Shown one piece after another: positions 43,272-52,893 of a stretch of 55,343 nt of DNA. The notes beneath the pieces are model-generated. The model was not told where the DNA came from. It saw nothing but the letters and a program-made list of their open reading frames with translations, and searched no databases. Numbering within the stretch: position 1 is the stretch's first letter; each line of letters starts with the position of its first letter. Origin of the DNA: an uncultured Prevotellaceae bacterium (GTDB taxonomy: Bacteria > Bacteroidota > Bacteroidia > Bacteroidales > Bacteroidaceae); NCBI GenBank assembly GCA_900320845.1, contig ONTS01000014.1, forward strand, positions 1 to 55,343. The letters run 5' to 3'. The position numbers and the translations under genes are program-made.

Positions 43272-46025
43272 ATGGATAACGACTTCGATCCTATACAGTC
43301 CGACGAATTGAACGTTGACACATCATCCCCTGACCAAGAGTCTACTGAGGAGACGCACAGTGACTATCAGCCTGTAAACCGCTTTGATGCTTCTGCGGTA
43401 CACCACCTCAGCGGTATGTACCAAAACTGGTTTTTGGACTATGCCAGCTACGTCATTTTGGAGCGTGCTGTGCCGCACATCGGCGACGGACTGAAACCTG
43501 TTCAGCGCCGTATACTGCACTCCATGAAGCGCATGGATGACGGCAGGTTCAACAAGGTGGCCAACATCGTGGGACACACCATGCAGTTTCATCCCCATGG
43601 TGATGCCTCGATAGGCGACGCCTTGGTGCAGATGGGCCAGAAAGACCTACTCATCGACACCCAGGGAAACTGGGGTAACATCCTCACAGGCTCCAAGGCA
43701 GCTGCACCGCGCTACATTGAGGCTCGCCTGACGAAGTTTGCACTCGATGTGCTTTTCAATGCAAAGACCACTGAGTGGAAGATGAGCTACGATGGTCGCA
43801 AACTTGAGCCTATCAGTCTGCCTGCCAAGTTTCCGATACTGCTGGCACAGGGAGCGGAAGGCATTGCTGTAGGCTTGTCGTCGAAGATATTGCCCCACAA
43901 CTTCAACGAACTGTGCGATGCAGCCATCAGATATCTGCGCGGTGAGGAGTTCCAGTTATTCCCTGACTTCCCCACAGGCGGCAGCATCGATGTGTCGCGA
44001 TACAGCGACGGCACACGTGGCGGCACACTGAAGGTGAGGGCGAAGATTGAAAAACTCGACCAACGTACACTCGTCATACGCGAGATACCCTTCTCCAAGA
44101 CATCAGAGACAATCATCGAGAGCATCACGCGAGCCATAGAGAAAGGCAAAATCAAGGCACGCAAGGTGGAAGACCTCACCGCAGCCAACGTGGAAATAGT
44201 CATCCATCTGGCTCCGGGCATCTCTTCTGACAAAACCATCGATGCCCTCTACGCCTTTACCGACTGCGAAATAAACCTCTCGCCCAACTGTTGCGTCATT
44301 GAAGGCAACAAGCCGCGCTTCATGGGTGTGAGCGATGTGCTACGCTACAGCACCGACCAGACGAAAGACCTGTTGCGGAAGGAACTGGAGATACGCCGCA
44401 ACGAGCTCCTCGAACAACTGCATTTCGCCTCACTGGAAAAGATATTCATAGAGGAACGCATCTATAAGGGCAAGCCTTTCGAGAATGCTCCCACCATGGA
44501 TGCTGCCTGCGAGTACGTAGACGAGAGACTGACGCCGTTCTACCCCGACATGATACGCGAGGTGACCAAGGAAGATATACTGCGCCTCATGGAGATAAAG
44601 ATGCAACGCATATTGCGTTTCAACGTCGACAAGGCGGAAGAAAACATGCTCAGACTGCGCGACGAGGTGAAACAGATAGAGCACGACCTCTCACACATGA
44701 CCGATGTGACGGTACGTTGGTTCAGCTACATCAAGAGCAAATATGGCGACGAGCACCCACGACTGACAGAAATACGCAGCTTCGACACCATCGTGGCTGC
44801 CAAAGTGGTGGAAGCCAACGAGAAACTGTACATCAACCGACAGGAAGGCTTCATTGGCACCGGACTGAAGAAAGACGAACTAGTGTGCAACTGCTCCGAC
44901 ATCGACGACATCATCATCTTCTACCGCGATGGTAAATATAAGGTAGTGCGCGTGCAGGAAAAGCTCTTCGTTGGCAAGAACATCATTCACCTTCAGGTGT
45001 TCAAGAAAAACGACAAACGCACGATATACAACGCCGTGTACCGCGACGGCAAGCAGGGACACTACTTCATCAAACGTTTCTTTGTCAGCTCCATAACGCG
45101 CGACAAGGAGTACGACCTTACCATGGGTACGCCCGGTTCGCGCGTCAGCTACTTCACCGCCAACCCCAACGGCGAGGCAGAAATCATCAAAGTGTCGCTC
45201 GAACCGACGCCAAAACGTAAAAAACCGTTCCTGGAGAAGGACTTCTCTGAGATTGCCATCAAAGGACGTGCCTCAAGGGGCAACATACTGACAAAGTTTC
45301 CTGTGGTGCGCATCGGGCTGAAAAGCCACGGCCACTCCACGCTTGGCGGAAGGAAGGTATGGTTCGACGCCGATATCAACCGCATCAACTACGACGAGCG
45401 CGGAAGACTCCTCGGCGAGTTCTCAGACGAAGACAGCATACTCGTAATACTGCAAAACGGCGACTTCTACATCACCAACATCGACCCCAACAACCACTAC
45501 GAGGACAATATCCTTCGCATAGAGAAATGGGCGAAGGACAAGCTGTGGACCGCAGTATTGTACGATGCTGACAACAATGGCTTCCCCTATGTGAAACGAT
45601 TCCTCATGGAAGCCACAAAACGCCACCAGAACTTCCTCGGAGACAATCCCGACACACGCCTCGTAAGTCTAACCGACCAGATACATCCGCAATATACGGT
45701 AACCTTCGGTGGTGCCGACAGCGTGCGACCCGACATGGAAATCAAGGCAGAAGAGTTCATCGGTGTGAAGGGATTCAAAGCCAAAGGCAAGCGCATCACC
45801 ACGCTGACGGTGGAACAGATAGCACTGCTACCGGCACCAGCCGACGAAGAGGAGGAGACCGACAATGAACAGACACCCGACATTGAAGAAGAAGTGCAAG
45901 AGGAGTCCCCCATAGCGGAAAAAGAGACCAAAACCGACGAACAGGCGGAAACTGAGACATCTGCCAACAAGCATAACAGCAACCCAAACCAACAACTCGA
46001 CCTATTCGCCGATGAAGACACTTAA
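43272..46025 (+). CDS. parC: DNA topoisomerase IV subunit A (ParC-type)
   Basis: 917 residues from the ATG at 43272 (MDNDFDPIQ). The winged-helix breakage domain includes GLKPVQRRILHSM and the active-site Tyr148 in AAAPRYIEARLT; HPHGDASIGDALVQM is the quinolone-region stretch. The tower and coiled-coil follow (about 330-480), then a C-terminal beta-propeller region. The tail (from about 850) is an acidic Glu/Thr-rich stretch ending QQLDLFADEDT. The gyrase A-type GyrA box is not evident and the protein has the ParC/GrlA-like Bacteroidetes form, so ParC is preferred. It decatenates chromosomes with ParE. Overlaps the next gene by 14 bases. Confidence 0.9.
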   Translation: MDNDFDPIQSDELNVDTSSPDQESTEETHSDYQPVNRFDASAVHHLSGMYQNWFLDYASYVILERAVPHIGDGLKPVQRRILHSMKRMDDGRFNKVANIVGHTMQFHPHGDASIGDALVQMGQKDLLIDTQGNWGNILTGSKAAAPRYIEARLTKFALDVLFNAKTTEWKMSYDGRKLEPISLPAKFPILLAQGAEGIAVGLSSKILPHNFNELCDAAIRYLRGEEFQLFPDFPTGGSIDVSRYSDGTRGGTLKVRAKIEKLDQRTLVIREIPFSKTSETIIESITRAIEKGKIKARKVEDLTAANVEIVIHLAPGISSDKTIDALYAFTDCEINLSPNCCVIEGNKPRFMGVSDVLRYSTDQTKDLLRKELEIRRNELLEQLHFASLEKIFIEERIYKGKPFENAPTMDAACEYVDERLTPFYPDMIREVTKEDILRLMEIKMQRILRFNVDKAEENMLRLRDEVKQIEHDLSHMTDVTVRWFSYIKSKYGDEHPRLTEIRSFDTIVAAKVVEANEKLYINRQEGFIGTGLKKDELVCNCSDIDDIIIFYRDGKYKVVRVQEKLFVGKNIIHLQVFKKNDKRTIYNAVYRDGKQGHYFIKRFFVSSITRDKEYDLTMGTPGSRVSYFTANPNGEAEIIKVSLEPTPKRKKPFLEKDFSEIAIKGRASRGNILTKFPVVRIGLKSHGHSTLGGRKVWFDADINRINYDERGRLLGEFSDEDSILVILQNGDFYITNIDPNNHYEDNILRIEKWAKDKLWTAVLYDADNNGFPYVKRFLMEATKRHQNFLGDNPDTRLVSLTDQIHPQYTVTFGGADSVRPDMEIKAEEFIGVKGFKAKGKRITTLTVEQIALLPAPADEEEETDNEQTPDIEEEVQEESPIAEKETKTDEQAETETSANKHNSNPNQQLDLFADEDT

Positions 46026-46896
46026 GCTACATTTTCTGTTTGTCCTCTGCTGTCTACAGCCCATTCAAGCGGCGGCGCAAGACGACACCTCACCAGCCAG
46101 CCACACCTGCCCCGCACAAGACGACGGAGGGGTGATGCCCACATCACAAATGCAGGACAGAGGGGAACGCACATCGCTGCGGACACACTTTTTTGCCTTA
46201 GGATACACCGACATGCTCGACACATATCTCTCTCCTGAGAAATATAGGGGCATGGATGTGCACTACGCCTACGAATGGGAGCGCAACATGAAACGCCAAA
46301 ACTGGGCGGAATACCTCATGGTTAGCGCGCAGCTGCAAGGCGGACACAACCGGGCAGACAATGCCAACACCGTAGCCGGAATGGGAAGCATACAGAATGG
46401 TATGCTGTACACATGGCACTTGCTGGACAATAGGCTCACACTCCGCGCCGGAGGAGGAGTGCAATTTGATCTGGGATTTATCTATAACATGCGCAATCAG
46501 AACAATCCCGCACAACTGAAGGCGGCTCTCAACATCATGCCGAGAGTGCAGGTGGCGTATAATCTGAAGTCGGAGGGCAAACCGCTCATCCTCGCCTACG
46601 ACGCCATGACACCACTGTTGGGCATTAGGTTTTCGCCACGCTACGGACAATCCTACTACGAAATGTTTGTGGAAGACAATTACGACCGCAACATAGTGGT
46701 GACGACACCGTTCAACACGCCATCGCTACGCCACCAACTCAGCATAGCATTCACCTTGAACAAGGCACAACTCTTGCTCGGATACCTTGGCGACTACCAA
46801 CAAGCCGACATCAACGACCTGAAATCGCACACATGGTCGCACCTCTTTGTCATCGGATTTCGCAAACGTTTGTCCATAAAATCCTTACAGCCATGA
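46012..46896 (+). CDS. DUF3316 domain secreted protein
   Basis: 294 residues. Signal peptide about 1-21 (ending QAAAQ). After a Ser/Asp-rich linker comes the DUF3316 body (about 60-290: HFFALGYTDMLDTYLSPEKYRG, YEWERNMKRQNWAEYLMVSAQL, LRAGGGVQFDLGFIYNMRNQ), probably a small outer-membrane barrel. It begins inside the 3' end of the topoisomerase gene in another frame. Its stop overlaps the start of the S41 protease gene. Confidence 0.85.
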   Translation: MKTLKLHFLFVLCCLQPIQAAAQDDTSPASHTCPAQDDGGVMPTSQMQDRGERTSLRTHFFALGYTDMLDTYLSPEKYRGMDVHYAYEWERNMKRQNWAEYLMVSAQLQGGHNRADNANTVAGMGSIQNGMLYTWHLLDNRLTLRAGGGVQFDLGFIYNMRNQNNPAQLKAALNIMPRVQVAYNLKSEGKPLILAYDAMTPLLGIRFSPRYGQSYYEMFVEDNYDRNIVVTTPFNTPSLRHQLSIAFTLNKAQLLLGYLGDYQQADINDLKSHTWSHLFVIGFRKRLSIKSLQP

Positions 46897-47954
46897 ATGC
46901 AACTCACCACATAGTTTACACGATGCGTAATAGAAGGGGACGCTGGTCTTCACTCACCGTCGCCCTGATGCTGCTCCTTGCAGGCTCCACATTCACCTCT
47001 TGTATAGACGAGAAGGAATTTGCCGACAACCCGAAGGGAAACTTCGAAGCCCTTTGGAAAATAATGGATGAGCACTATTGCTTCTTCGACCAGAAAGAGG
47101 CTGAGCTCGGCGTTGACTGGGACGAGGTGCATGAGCGCTATCAACGTCAAGTGGACGATGGGATGACAACATTCCAACTCTTTGAGGTGCTGTGCAACAT
47201 GATAGGCGAACTGCGCGACGGACACGTCAACCTGTCGGCGGGCTTCGACTACGGACGCAACTGGTCGTGGAAGGAAGACTATCCAACCAACTTCAGCGAC
47301 ACATTGCAACGTCGTTACCTCGGCACCGACTACCGCATCAGCAGCGGCATGCAATACCGCATCCTCGACGACAACATCGGCTACATATACTGCGGTTCCT
47401 TTGCCAGCACTTTCGGCGAAGGAAACATCAGCGACATACTCTTCTTCCTGCTCCCCTGCGACGGACTTATCATCGACGTACGCAACAACGGCGGCGGACA
47501 ACTCACTGCAGCCGAACAACTGGCAGCACGATTCTTTGACGAGAAGACACACGTAGGATTCATGCAGCATAAAGACGGCAAAGGACACAACGATTTCTCC
47601 TCCATGCAGAAGCAATGGATTAAGCCCAGTAAGGAACTGCGGTGGCATAAGCCCGTCATAGTGCTCACCAACCGCTCCACATTCAGCGCCGCCAACGAGT
47701 TTGTGAAGTACATGCGCTGCTCATCTCTTGTCCGTACTGTGGGCGACCGCACCGGAGGTGGAGCAGGAATGCCCTTCTCAAGCGAACTGCCCAACGGATG
47801 GGGTGTGCGCTTTTCGGCTTGTCCCATGTACGACACAGACAAGAACAGCACGGAGAACGGCATAGAGCCCGACTTTAAGACAGACATCACCGATGCCGAC
47901 ATGCTCAGCGGAAGAGACACCATCATAGAACTGGCACGGCAGCTGTTAAAGTGA
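46893..47954 (+). CDS. S41 family peptidase, lipoprotein
   Basis: 353 residues from the ATG at 46893, which overlaps the preceding stop (ATGA). An internal ATG at 46923 would give a cleaner lipoprotein signal (RNRRGRWSSLTVALMLLLAG, then FTSC). Tail-specific protease core: IGYIYCGSF, NNGGGQLTAAEQLAARFF, and the nucleophile Ser in NRSTFSAANEF (Ser265 by this numbering), then GDRTGGGAGMPFSSELPNGW. No PDZ domain is obvious. It is a periplasmic or surface serine protease, coupled to the DUF3316 protein. Confidence 0.88.
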   Translation: MNATHHIVYTMRNRRGRWSSLTVALMLLLAGSTFTSCIDEKEFADNPKGNFEALWKIMDEHYCFFDQKEAELGVDWDEVHERYQRQVDDGMTTFQLFEVLCNMIGELRDGHVNLSAGFDYGRNWSWKEDYPTNFSDTLQRRYLGTDYRISSGMQYRILDDNIGYIYCGSFASTFGEGNISDILFFLLPCDGLIIDVRNNGGGQLTAAEQLAARFFDEKTHVGFMQHKDGKGHNDFSSMQKQWIKPSKELRWHKPVIVLTNRSTFSAANEFVKYMRCSSLVRTVGDRTGGGAGMPFSSELPNGWGVRFSACPMYDTDKNSTENGIEPDFKTDITDADMLSGRDTIIELARQLLK

Positions 47955-48002
47955 TATAGGAGTAACGCTCGTCAGACCGATATGGACGGGCTTTGACAAC
48001 AA

Positions 48003-48045
48003 ACGATTTTCCCCTCACAACGCTTGGTGGTGAGGGGAAAATCGT
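48003..48045. terminator. Bidirectional terminator between S41 and flippase genes
   Basis: A 16-base perfect stem (48003-48018 with 48030-48045) with ACGATTTT and AAAATCGT at its ends. Convergent position, one base before the flippase stop. Confidence 0.88.
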
Positions 48046-48046
48046 A

Positions 48047-49480
48047 TCAGGACCGGCGAAGGAAAGCTATAGCTTCTCGAAAAATCTGAGCTTTGGTGAG
48101 ATACATGATGAGCACGTAGAGCACCACCGCCAGCAGAATACGTGCTACGAGCAGCAGCCAGAGCTTCGTTATCCATTGCGTTGCCACATAGGTGATACCC
48201 ATGACAAATAACGTTATGAGTACGAAGGGAAGAATGTCGCGTAGCATGTCGGTCCAACGCAGGGCAATAAGCTTGCCCGCTGTAGCATGAAGCACGGCAA
48301 GCCACACCACATGTAGGGCTGCATACACAGCCACAAGGACAATGATGGGCTGAGAACTGAGCAACAGCACTAAGGTCATTTGAGCAACGATGAGCCCTAT
48401 GCCGCACCACATATAGATGTCGCTGCGCCCCCTGCTGATGGCAAGCTGCTGATACAAGGCATGGAACGGCAGAGCGGCACCGCCCAGACAGAGCAGCTGC
48501 AACAGCGGAACGGCAGCCTCCCACTTCGCCGATATGGCGATGATGATGAACTCGTGAGCCACCAATGCCAGACCGAACATCACCGGAAGGGTGAGGAAGG
48601 CTGTGAAACGCAAGAGCTTGCGGAATGCCTGTTGCTGACGTTGCTGCTCGTTGTTGAGCTCAGCCATGACAGGTTGCGCCACTTGCGTGATGGTATAGGT
48701 GATGAGCGAATGCCCCATCAGCTCCCATTTGGCAGCCTGCGTGTAGTTGCCCACGTCGTCAATCTTGTACATCCTGCCGAAGATGACCGACAACACGTTT
48801 AGACTGACGGCATTGACGATAGAGGTGAGCAGCAGTTTACTGCCGAATCCGAACATTCTTCGGATAGGCTCGGCACTGAAGTGGAACGCCGGCAGCCAGC
48901 GCACTACGATATAACGGCCTATGAGTGTCACCAGATTGTAGGTCACCTGCAGCCACACCAGCGCCCAATAGGAATAACCTTGCCATGCCAATATGATGCC
49001 GGTGAGTCCCGACACAACCAAGGCGGTGAGGCTGATGGCAGCCTTTTCGCGCTGACGCACCTGCTTCATCAGCATGGCATTGGGCACAATGCCGAGCGCA
49101 GAGAGGATGAATGTGACGAACAACAAGCGCGACAGTGGCTCAAGGATGGGCTGATGAAACCACAAAGCAATGATCGGTGCACAGAAAAAGAGGATGACAT
49201 ACAGCGTAAGACTCACCGTGATGTTGAACCAGAAAACGCTGTTGTAGTCCTTCTCAGTAGGATTCTTCAGGTTGATGATGGCTTGTGTGAATCCACTCTC
49301 CTGCAGACAGCCTGCTATGGCAGTGAAGATGGCGAGCACGCCAACCACACCGTAGTCGGCAGGCGACAGCAACCGGGCAAGGAAAATGCCTATAACCAAG
49401 TTGAGCACCTGCGTACCGCCGCTGTTGACGGTGGCCCAGAACAGCCCGCGGGCAGTCTTCTGTTTTAATGTTTCACTCAT
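48047..49480 (-). CDS. Lipopolysaccharide/polysaccharide flippase (MOP superfamily, Wzx/MviN-like)
   Basis: 477 residues from the ATG at 49480 (MSETLKQKTARGLFWATVNS); the frame is open to 49669 but that part crosses the promoters. Twelve or so membrane segments. Family marks: ARLLSPADYGVVGVLAIFTAI, SGFTQAIINLKNPTEKDYNSVFWFN and QVAQPVMAELNNEQQRQQQAFRK. It moves lipid-linked sugar repeats across the inner membrane. It stands alone here, away from any glycosyltransferase cluster, so its substrate cannot be named. Confidence 0.92.
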   Translation of the reverse strand: MSETLKQKTARGLFWATVNSGGTQVLNLVIGIFLARLLSPADYGVVGVLAIFTAIAGCLQESGFTQAIINLKNPTEKDYNSVFWFNITVSLTLYVILFFCAPIIALWFHQPILEPLSRLLFVTFILSALGIVPNAMLMKQVRQREKAAISLTALVVSGLTGIILAWQGYSYWALVWLQVTYNLVTLIGRYIVVRWLPAFHFSAEPIRRMFGFGSKLLLTSIVNAVSLNVLSVIFGRMYKIDDVGNYTQAAKWELMGHSLITYTITQVAQPVMAELNNEQQRQQQAFRKLLRFTAFLTLPVMFGLALVAHEFIIIAISAKWEAAVPLLQLLCLGGAALPFHALYQQLAISRGRSDIYMWCGIGLIVAQMTLVLLLSSQPIIVLVAVYAALHVVWLAVLHATAGKLIALRWTDMLRDILPFVLITLFVMGITYVATQWITKLWLLLVARILLAVVLYVLIMYLTKAQIFREAIAFLRRS

Positions 49481-49538
49481 GATAAGCCACTGATGGTATG
49501 TCAACGGATACCAATATACTATAATATGTACGCGCGCG

Positions 49539-49567
49539 CAAAGATAACGTTGCACGCAGCAAAGGTA
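49539..49567 (-). promoter_or_regulatory. Two possible -7 elements for the flippase gene
   Basis: On the minus strand TACCTTTG (49567-49560) and TATCTTTG (49546-49539) both match TAnnTTTG. The second is followed directly by an alternating GCGCGCGCG run. No strong -33 can be assigned to either. Confidence 0.5.
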
Positions 49568-49675
49568 AGAAAGTGCAGCGTCATTACAAAAAAACTCATC
49601 CATACATATCAAGGCATAGCGCTCCCTATCCTCTTCAAGCTGAGCAAAAAAGGCGCAAAGAAAACACAAAAATAT

Positions 49676-49705
49676 TTTGTAGTTGTAGAAAAGTCACTAC
49701 CTTTG
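49676..49705 (+). promoter_or_regulatory. Promoter of the rplM operon
   Basis: TTTG (49676-49679), 18 bases, TACCTTTG (49698-49705) followed by CAGT. It starts a 200-base leader before rplM. Confidence 0.8.
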
Positions 49706-49912
49706 CAGTCCGATTATTAATGGAGCAAGTCTTAGAAGCTCCCGTGCTGACGTGTTAATAGTGGCATCTTTGGCCGGATGACCATGGTTAGTGAATCGAA
49801 AGCACAACAACACATAAGGTGAGCAGCATTGCGTTCGCTTTGTTTGTCGTGTGCCTGCGTGTTGTAGAAAATTAACAATACACTATCAACAAGAAAAACG
49901 TTTAGAACAACA
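49706..49912 (+). other. Long leader of the rplM operon
   Basis: About 200 untranslated bases between the promoter and the rplM ATG. This is far longer than the 35-100 bases of most leaders here. I see no open frame and no known riboswitch. A ribosomal-protein autoregulatory leader is possible. AACGTTTAG occurs just before rplM (49899) and again in the leader of rpsB (about 50845). Confidence 0.4.
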
Positions 49913-50374
49913 ATGAACACTCTGAGTTACAAGACTGTTTCCCTGAATAAGGAAACTGCAGAAAAGCAGTGGGTAGTAGTTGATGCTACCGACCAAGTAG
50001 TGGGTCGTCTGTGCACAAAAGTGGCCAAGTTGCTGCGCGGCAAGTACAAGCCCGGCTTCACTCCGCACGTAGACTGTGGCGACAATGTTATCATTATCAA
50101 CGCACAGAAAGCTTACTTCACCGGTAAGAAAGAGACTGAAAAGGTTTACACCCGTTACACCGGCTATCCTGGTGGCCAGCGTTTCGACACTCCTGAGAAG
50201 CTCCGTCGCAAGACTGATGGTGCCGACCGTATCCTGCGTCATGCCGTAAAGGGCATGTTACCCAAAGGTTCCCTCGGACGCCAACTGCTCAAAAACCTCT
50301 ACATCTACGAAGGAACAGAGCACAAGCATGAAGCTCAGAAGCCCAAAGCAATTGACATCAACACCCTTAAATAA
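49913..50374 (+). CDS. rplM: 50S ribosomal protein uL13
   Basis: 153 residues. QWVVVDATDQVVGRLCTKVAKLL, HVDCGDNVIIINA and GMLPKGSLGRQLLKNLYIY are uL13 signatures. Pairs with rpsI 8 bases downstream, as in nearly all bacteria. Confidence 0.98.
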   Translation: MNTLSYKTVSLNKETAEKQWVVVDATDQVVGRLCTKVAKLLRGKYKPGFTPHVDCGDNVIIINAQKAYFTGKKETEKVYTRYTGYPGGQRFDTPEKLRRKTDGADRILRHAVKGMLPKGSLGRQLLKNLYIYEGTEHKHEAQKPKAIDINTLK

Positions 50375-50382
50375 CAGCAACC

Positions 50383-50769
50383 ATGGAAATGATTAACGCA
50401 ATAGGCCGCCGTAAGAGTGCCATCGCACGTGTTTACCTCACCGAAGGCAGCGGCAAAATAACTATCAACAAGCGCGATCTCACAGAATATTTTCCTTCAG
50501 CTATGCTGCAGTATGTAGTGAAGCAACCGCTCGCTCTGCTCGAAGTAGAAGGCAAATATGACATCAAAGCCAACCTCGACGGTGGTGGCTACACTGGTCA
50601 GAGCCAAGCACTGCGCCTCGCTATCGCACGCGCACTCATTAAGATTAACGAAGAAGACAAGAAGAGCCTCAAGGACCATGGTTTCCTCACACGCGACTCA
50701 CGCGTTGTTGAGCGTAAGAAGCCCGGACAGCCCAAAGCTCGTCGTCGCTTCCAGTTCAGTAAGCGTTAA
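50383..50769 (+). CDS. rpsI: 30S ribosomal protein uS9
   Basis: 128 residues. GRRKSAIARVYL at the start, GGGYTGQSQALRLAIARAL in the middle, and the basic tail RKKPGQPKARRRFQFSKR, which reaches the P-site tRNA anticodon. It ends 219 bases before rpsB. Confidence 0.98.
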   Translation: MEMINAIGRRKSAIARVYLTEGSGKITINKRDLTEYFPSAMLQYVVKQPLALLEVEGKYDIKANLDGGGYTGQSQALRLAIARALIKINEEDKKSLKDHGFLTRDSRVVERKKPGQPKARRRFQFSKR

Positions 50770-50988
50770 GCATGTGGCATGCGGCTGGCAACGTGGCGCC
50801 GCCTGATAACAGGCACACCCACACCCAACCATACCATACTGGAAACGTTTAGCATCTAAACCGAAAGGATTCGGCTCACAGCCATACTGCATCTCAACCA
50901 TGGCAGACATCCGACGCCGACTACCTTCCGGCTGATTCTAACAAAGAATTAAAAAGAAAGTAAACAAACCTATTAACACAGTAAACTC
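50770..50988 (+). other. rpsI-rpsB intergenic leader
   Basis: 219 bases with no gene. It contains short dyads (CCGAA...TTCGG near 50861-50874; GGCGCC at 50807) and ends in an A-rich stretch before rpsB. It could be a leader for S2-mediated control of rpsB-tsf, as in other bacteria, but I cannot assign a known motif. Confidence 0.35.
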
Positions 50989-51846
50989 ATGTCAAGAACA
51001 AACTTTGACCAACTCCTTCAGGCAGGCTGCCACTTCGGTCACCTGCACAGAAAATGGAACCCCGCCATGGCTCCCTATATCTTCATGGAGCGCAACGGCA
51101 TACACATCATCGACCTGCACAAGACTGTTGTCAAGATTGATGAAGCAGCTGAGGTATTGAAGAACTTCGCCCGTCAAGGACACAATATCCTCTTCGTTTC
51201 CACAAAGAAACAAGCCAAGGACATCATCGCAGAAAAGGCTCAGAGCGTAGGCATGCCTTACGTTACCGAGCGCTGGCCGGGCGGAATGCTTACCAACTTC
51301 CCCACCATCCGCAGAGCTGTTAAGAAGATGACTACCATCGACAAGCTGATGAACGACGGCACATATTCCAATCTTTCTAAGCGTGAGCTCCTCCAGATTA
51401 CACGCCAACGCGCCAAGCTGGAGAAGAATCTCGGTTCTATCGCAGAGCTGCGTCGTCTGCCCGGAGCACTTTTCGTGGTTGACGTCATGAAAGAGCACAT
51501 CGCTGTGAAGGAAGCCAATCGTCTCGGCATCCCCGTATTTGCCATCGTGGACACCAACTCCGATCCCCGCAACGTTGACTACGTCATCCCCGCTAACGAC
51601 GACGCCAAGGACAGCATCGAAGTAATCCTCAACGCTTGCTGCGAAGCTATCAAGGAAGGTCTTGATGAGCGCAAGGTAGAACGCGCCGACGAAAAGGCTG
51701 CTCAGGAACAGGAAGAAGAGGTAGCAGAAGCTCGCCCCCGTCGCCAGCGTCGCACACGCAAAGACGCTCCCAAAGCTGAGGAAGAGACCGTAGAGGCTGC
51801 TCCCGAAGCTGAGGAAAAGGCAGAAGAAGCACCTGCCGCAGAGTAA
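50989..51846 (+). CDS. rpsB: 30S ribosomal protein uS2
   Basis: 285 residues. LLQAGCHFGHLHRKWNPAMAPYIF, GMLTNFPTIRRAVKKM and VDTNSDPRNVDYVIPANDDA are uS2 signatures. The C-terminal 50 residues are an extra Glu/Ala/Arg-rich tail (from about 230), similar in kind to the acidic tails on bL25 and the topoisomerase in this window. Followed by tsf after 51 bases. Confidence 0.98.
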   Translation: MSRTNFDQLLQAGCHFGHLHRKWNPAMAPYIFMERNGIHIIDLHKTVVKIDEAAEVLKNFARQGHNILFVSTKKQAKDIIAEKAQSVGMPYVTERWPGGMLTNFPTIRRAVKKMTTIDKLMNDGTYSNLSKRELLQITRQRAKLEKNLGSIAELRRLPGALFVVDVMKEHIAVKEANRLGIPVFAIVDTNSDPRNVDYVIPANDDAKDSIEVILNACCEAIKEGLDERKVERADEKAAQEQEEEVAEARPRRQRRTRKDAPKAEEETVEAAPEAEEKAEEAPAAE

Positions 51847-51897
51847 CCACTCGTACATGAAAAACAGTTTACCAACACCAATAAACAACACACAACC

Positions 51898-52893
51898 ATG
51901 GCTGTAACAATAGAAGACATCAAGAAACTGCGTGCTATGACCGGTGCCGGTCTTGCCGATGTGAAGAAAGCATTGACCGAAGCCGAAGGCGATTTCGACA
52001 AAGCCAAGGACCTGCTTCGCGAACGCGGACTTGCCATCGCTGCAAAGCGTAGCGACCGTGAGACATCCAACGGATGCGTACTTGTGAAAGTAGCTGAAGG
52101 CTTTGGCGCAATGATTGCCCTGAAGTGCGAAACCGACTTCGTTGCCAACGGAGCTGACTTCATCGCACTCACACAGTGCATCCTCGACGCTGCCATCGCC
52201 AACAAGTGCAAGACTATCGACGAAGTGAAAGAACTCACCCTTGCTGATGGTCAGAAGGTGCAGGACGCTGTCACACAGCGCTCAGGCATCACAGGCGAGA
52301 AGATGGAGCTCGACGGATATCTTACCCTCGAAGGCGAGAACATCTACACCTACAACCACCAGAACAAGAACATGCTCTGCACAATGGTTCAGATGAACAA
52401 GGACGCTGAAGAGCAGGGACACGTACTGGCTATGCAGGTGGCTGCTATGAACCCCGTTGCCCTTGACGAAGCTTCCGTACCTCAGGAAGTGAAGGACAAC
52501 GAGCTGCAGGTGGCTATCCAGAAGACTCGCGAAGAGCAGATTGAGAAAGCAGTGGAGAGCGCACTGAAGAAGGCTGGCATCAACCCCAACCTCGTTGACA
52601 GCGACGACCACGTTGAAAGCAACATCGCTAAAGGATGGCTCACACGCGAAGAAGCTGACCGCGCTGCTGTAGTACGCAAGGAAGCCACTGAGCAGAAGGC
52701 TGCCAACATGCCCGAACAGATGATACAGAACATCGCTCAGGGTCGTCTCAACAAGTTCTTCAAGGAGAACTGCCTCATCAACCAGGAGTTTATTCAGGCT
52801 GAGAACAAAGAGACTGTTGCCGACTACCTCAAGGCTGCCGACAAAGACCTGGCTGTTGTAGCATTCAAGCGCTTCACACTCAGAGCTGAATAA
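51898..52893 (+). CDS. tsf: Elongation factor Ts
   Basis: 331 residues. The N-terminal UBA-like domain (IKKLRAMTGAGLADVKKALTEAEGD) and the EF-Tu contact motif KCETDFVANGADF are present. The core has the insertion typical of Bacteroidetes EF-Ts, and the C-terminal part includes NKFFKENCLINQEFI. It recycles EF-Tu by GDP/GTP exchange. Last gene of the ribosomal operon; a terminator follows. Confidence 0.97.
   Translation: MAVTIEDIKKLRAMTGAGLADVKKALTEAEGDFDKAKDLLRERGLAIAAKRSDRETSNGCVLVKVAEGFGAMIALKCETDFVANGADFIALTQCILDAAIANKCKTIDEVKELTLADGQKVQDAVTQRSGITGEKMELDGYLTLEGENIYTYNHQNKNMLCTMVQMNKDAEEQGHVLAMQVAAMNPVALDEASVPQEVKDNELQVAIQKTREEQIEKAVESALKKAGINPNLVDSDDHVESNIAKGWLTREEADRAAVVRKEATEQKAANMPEQMIQNIAQGRLNKFFKENCLINQEFIQAENKETVADYLKAADKDLAVVAFKRFTLRAE

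Noticed and set aside
50992-51891. 299-codon open frame on the minus strand
   Set aside because: Antisense to rpsB, a certain gene; the translation is Leu/Val/Phe-rich shadow sequence.
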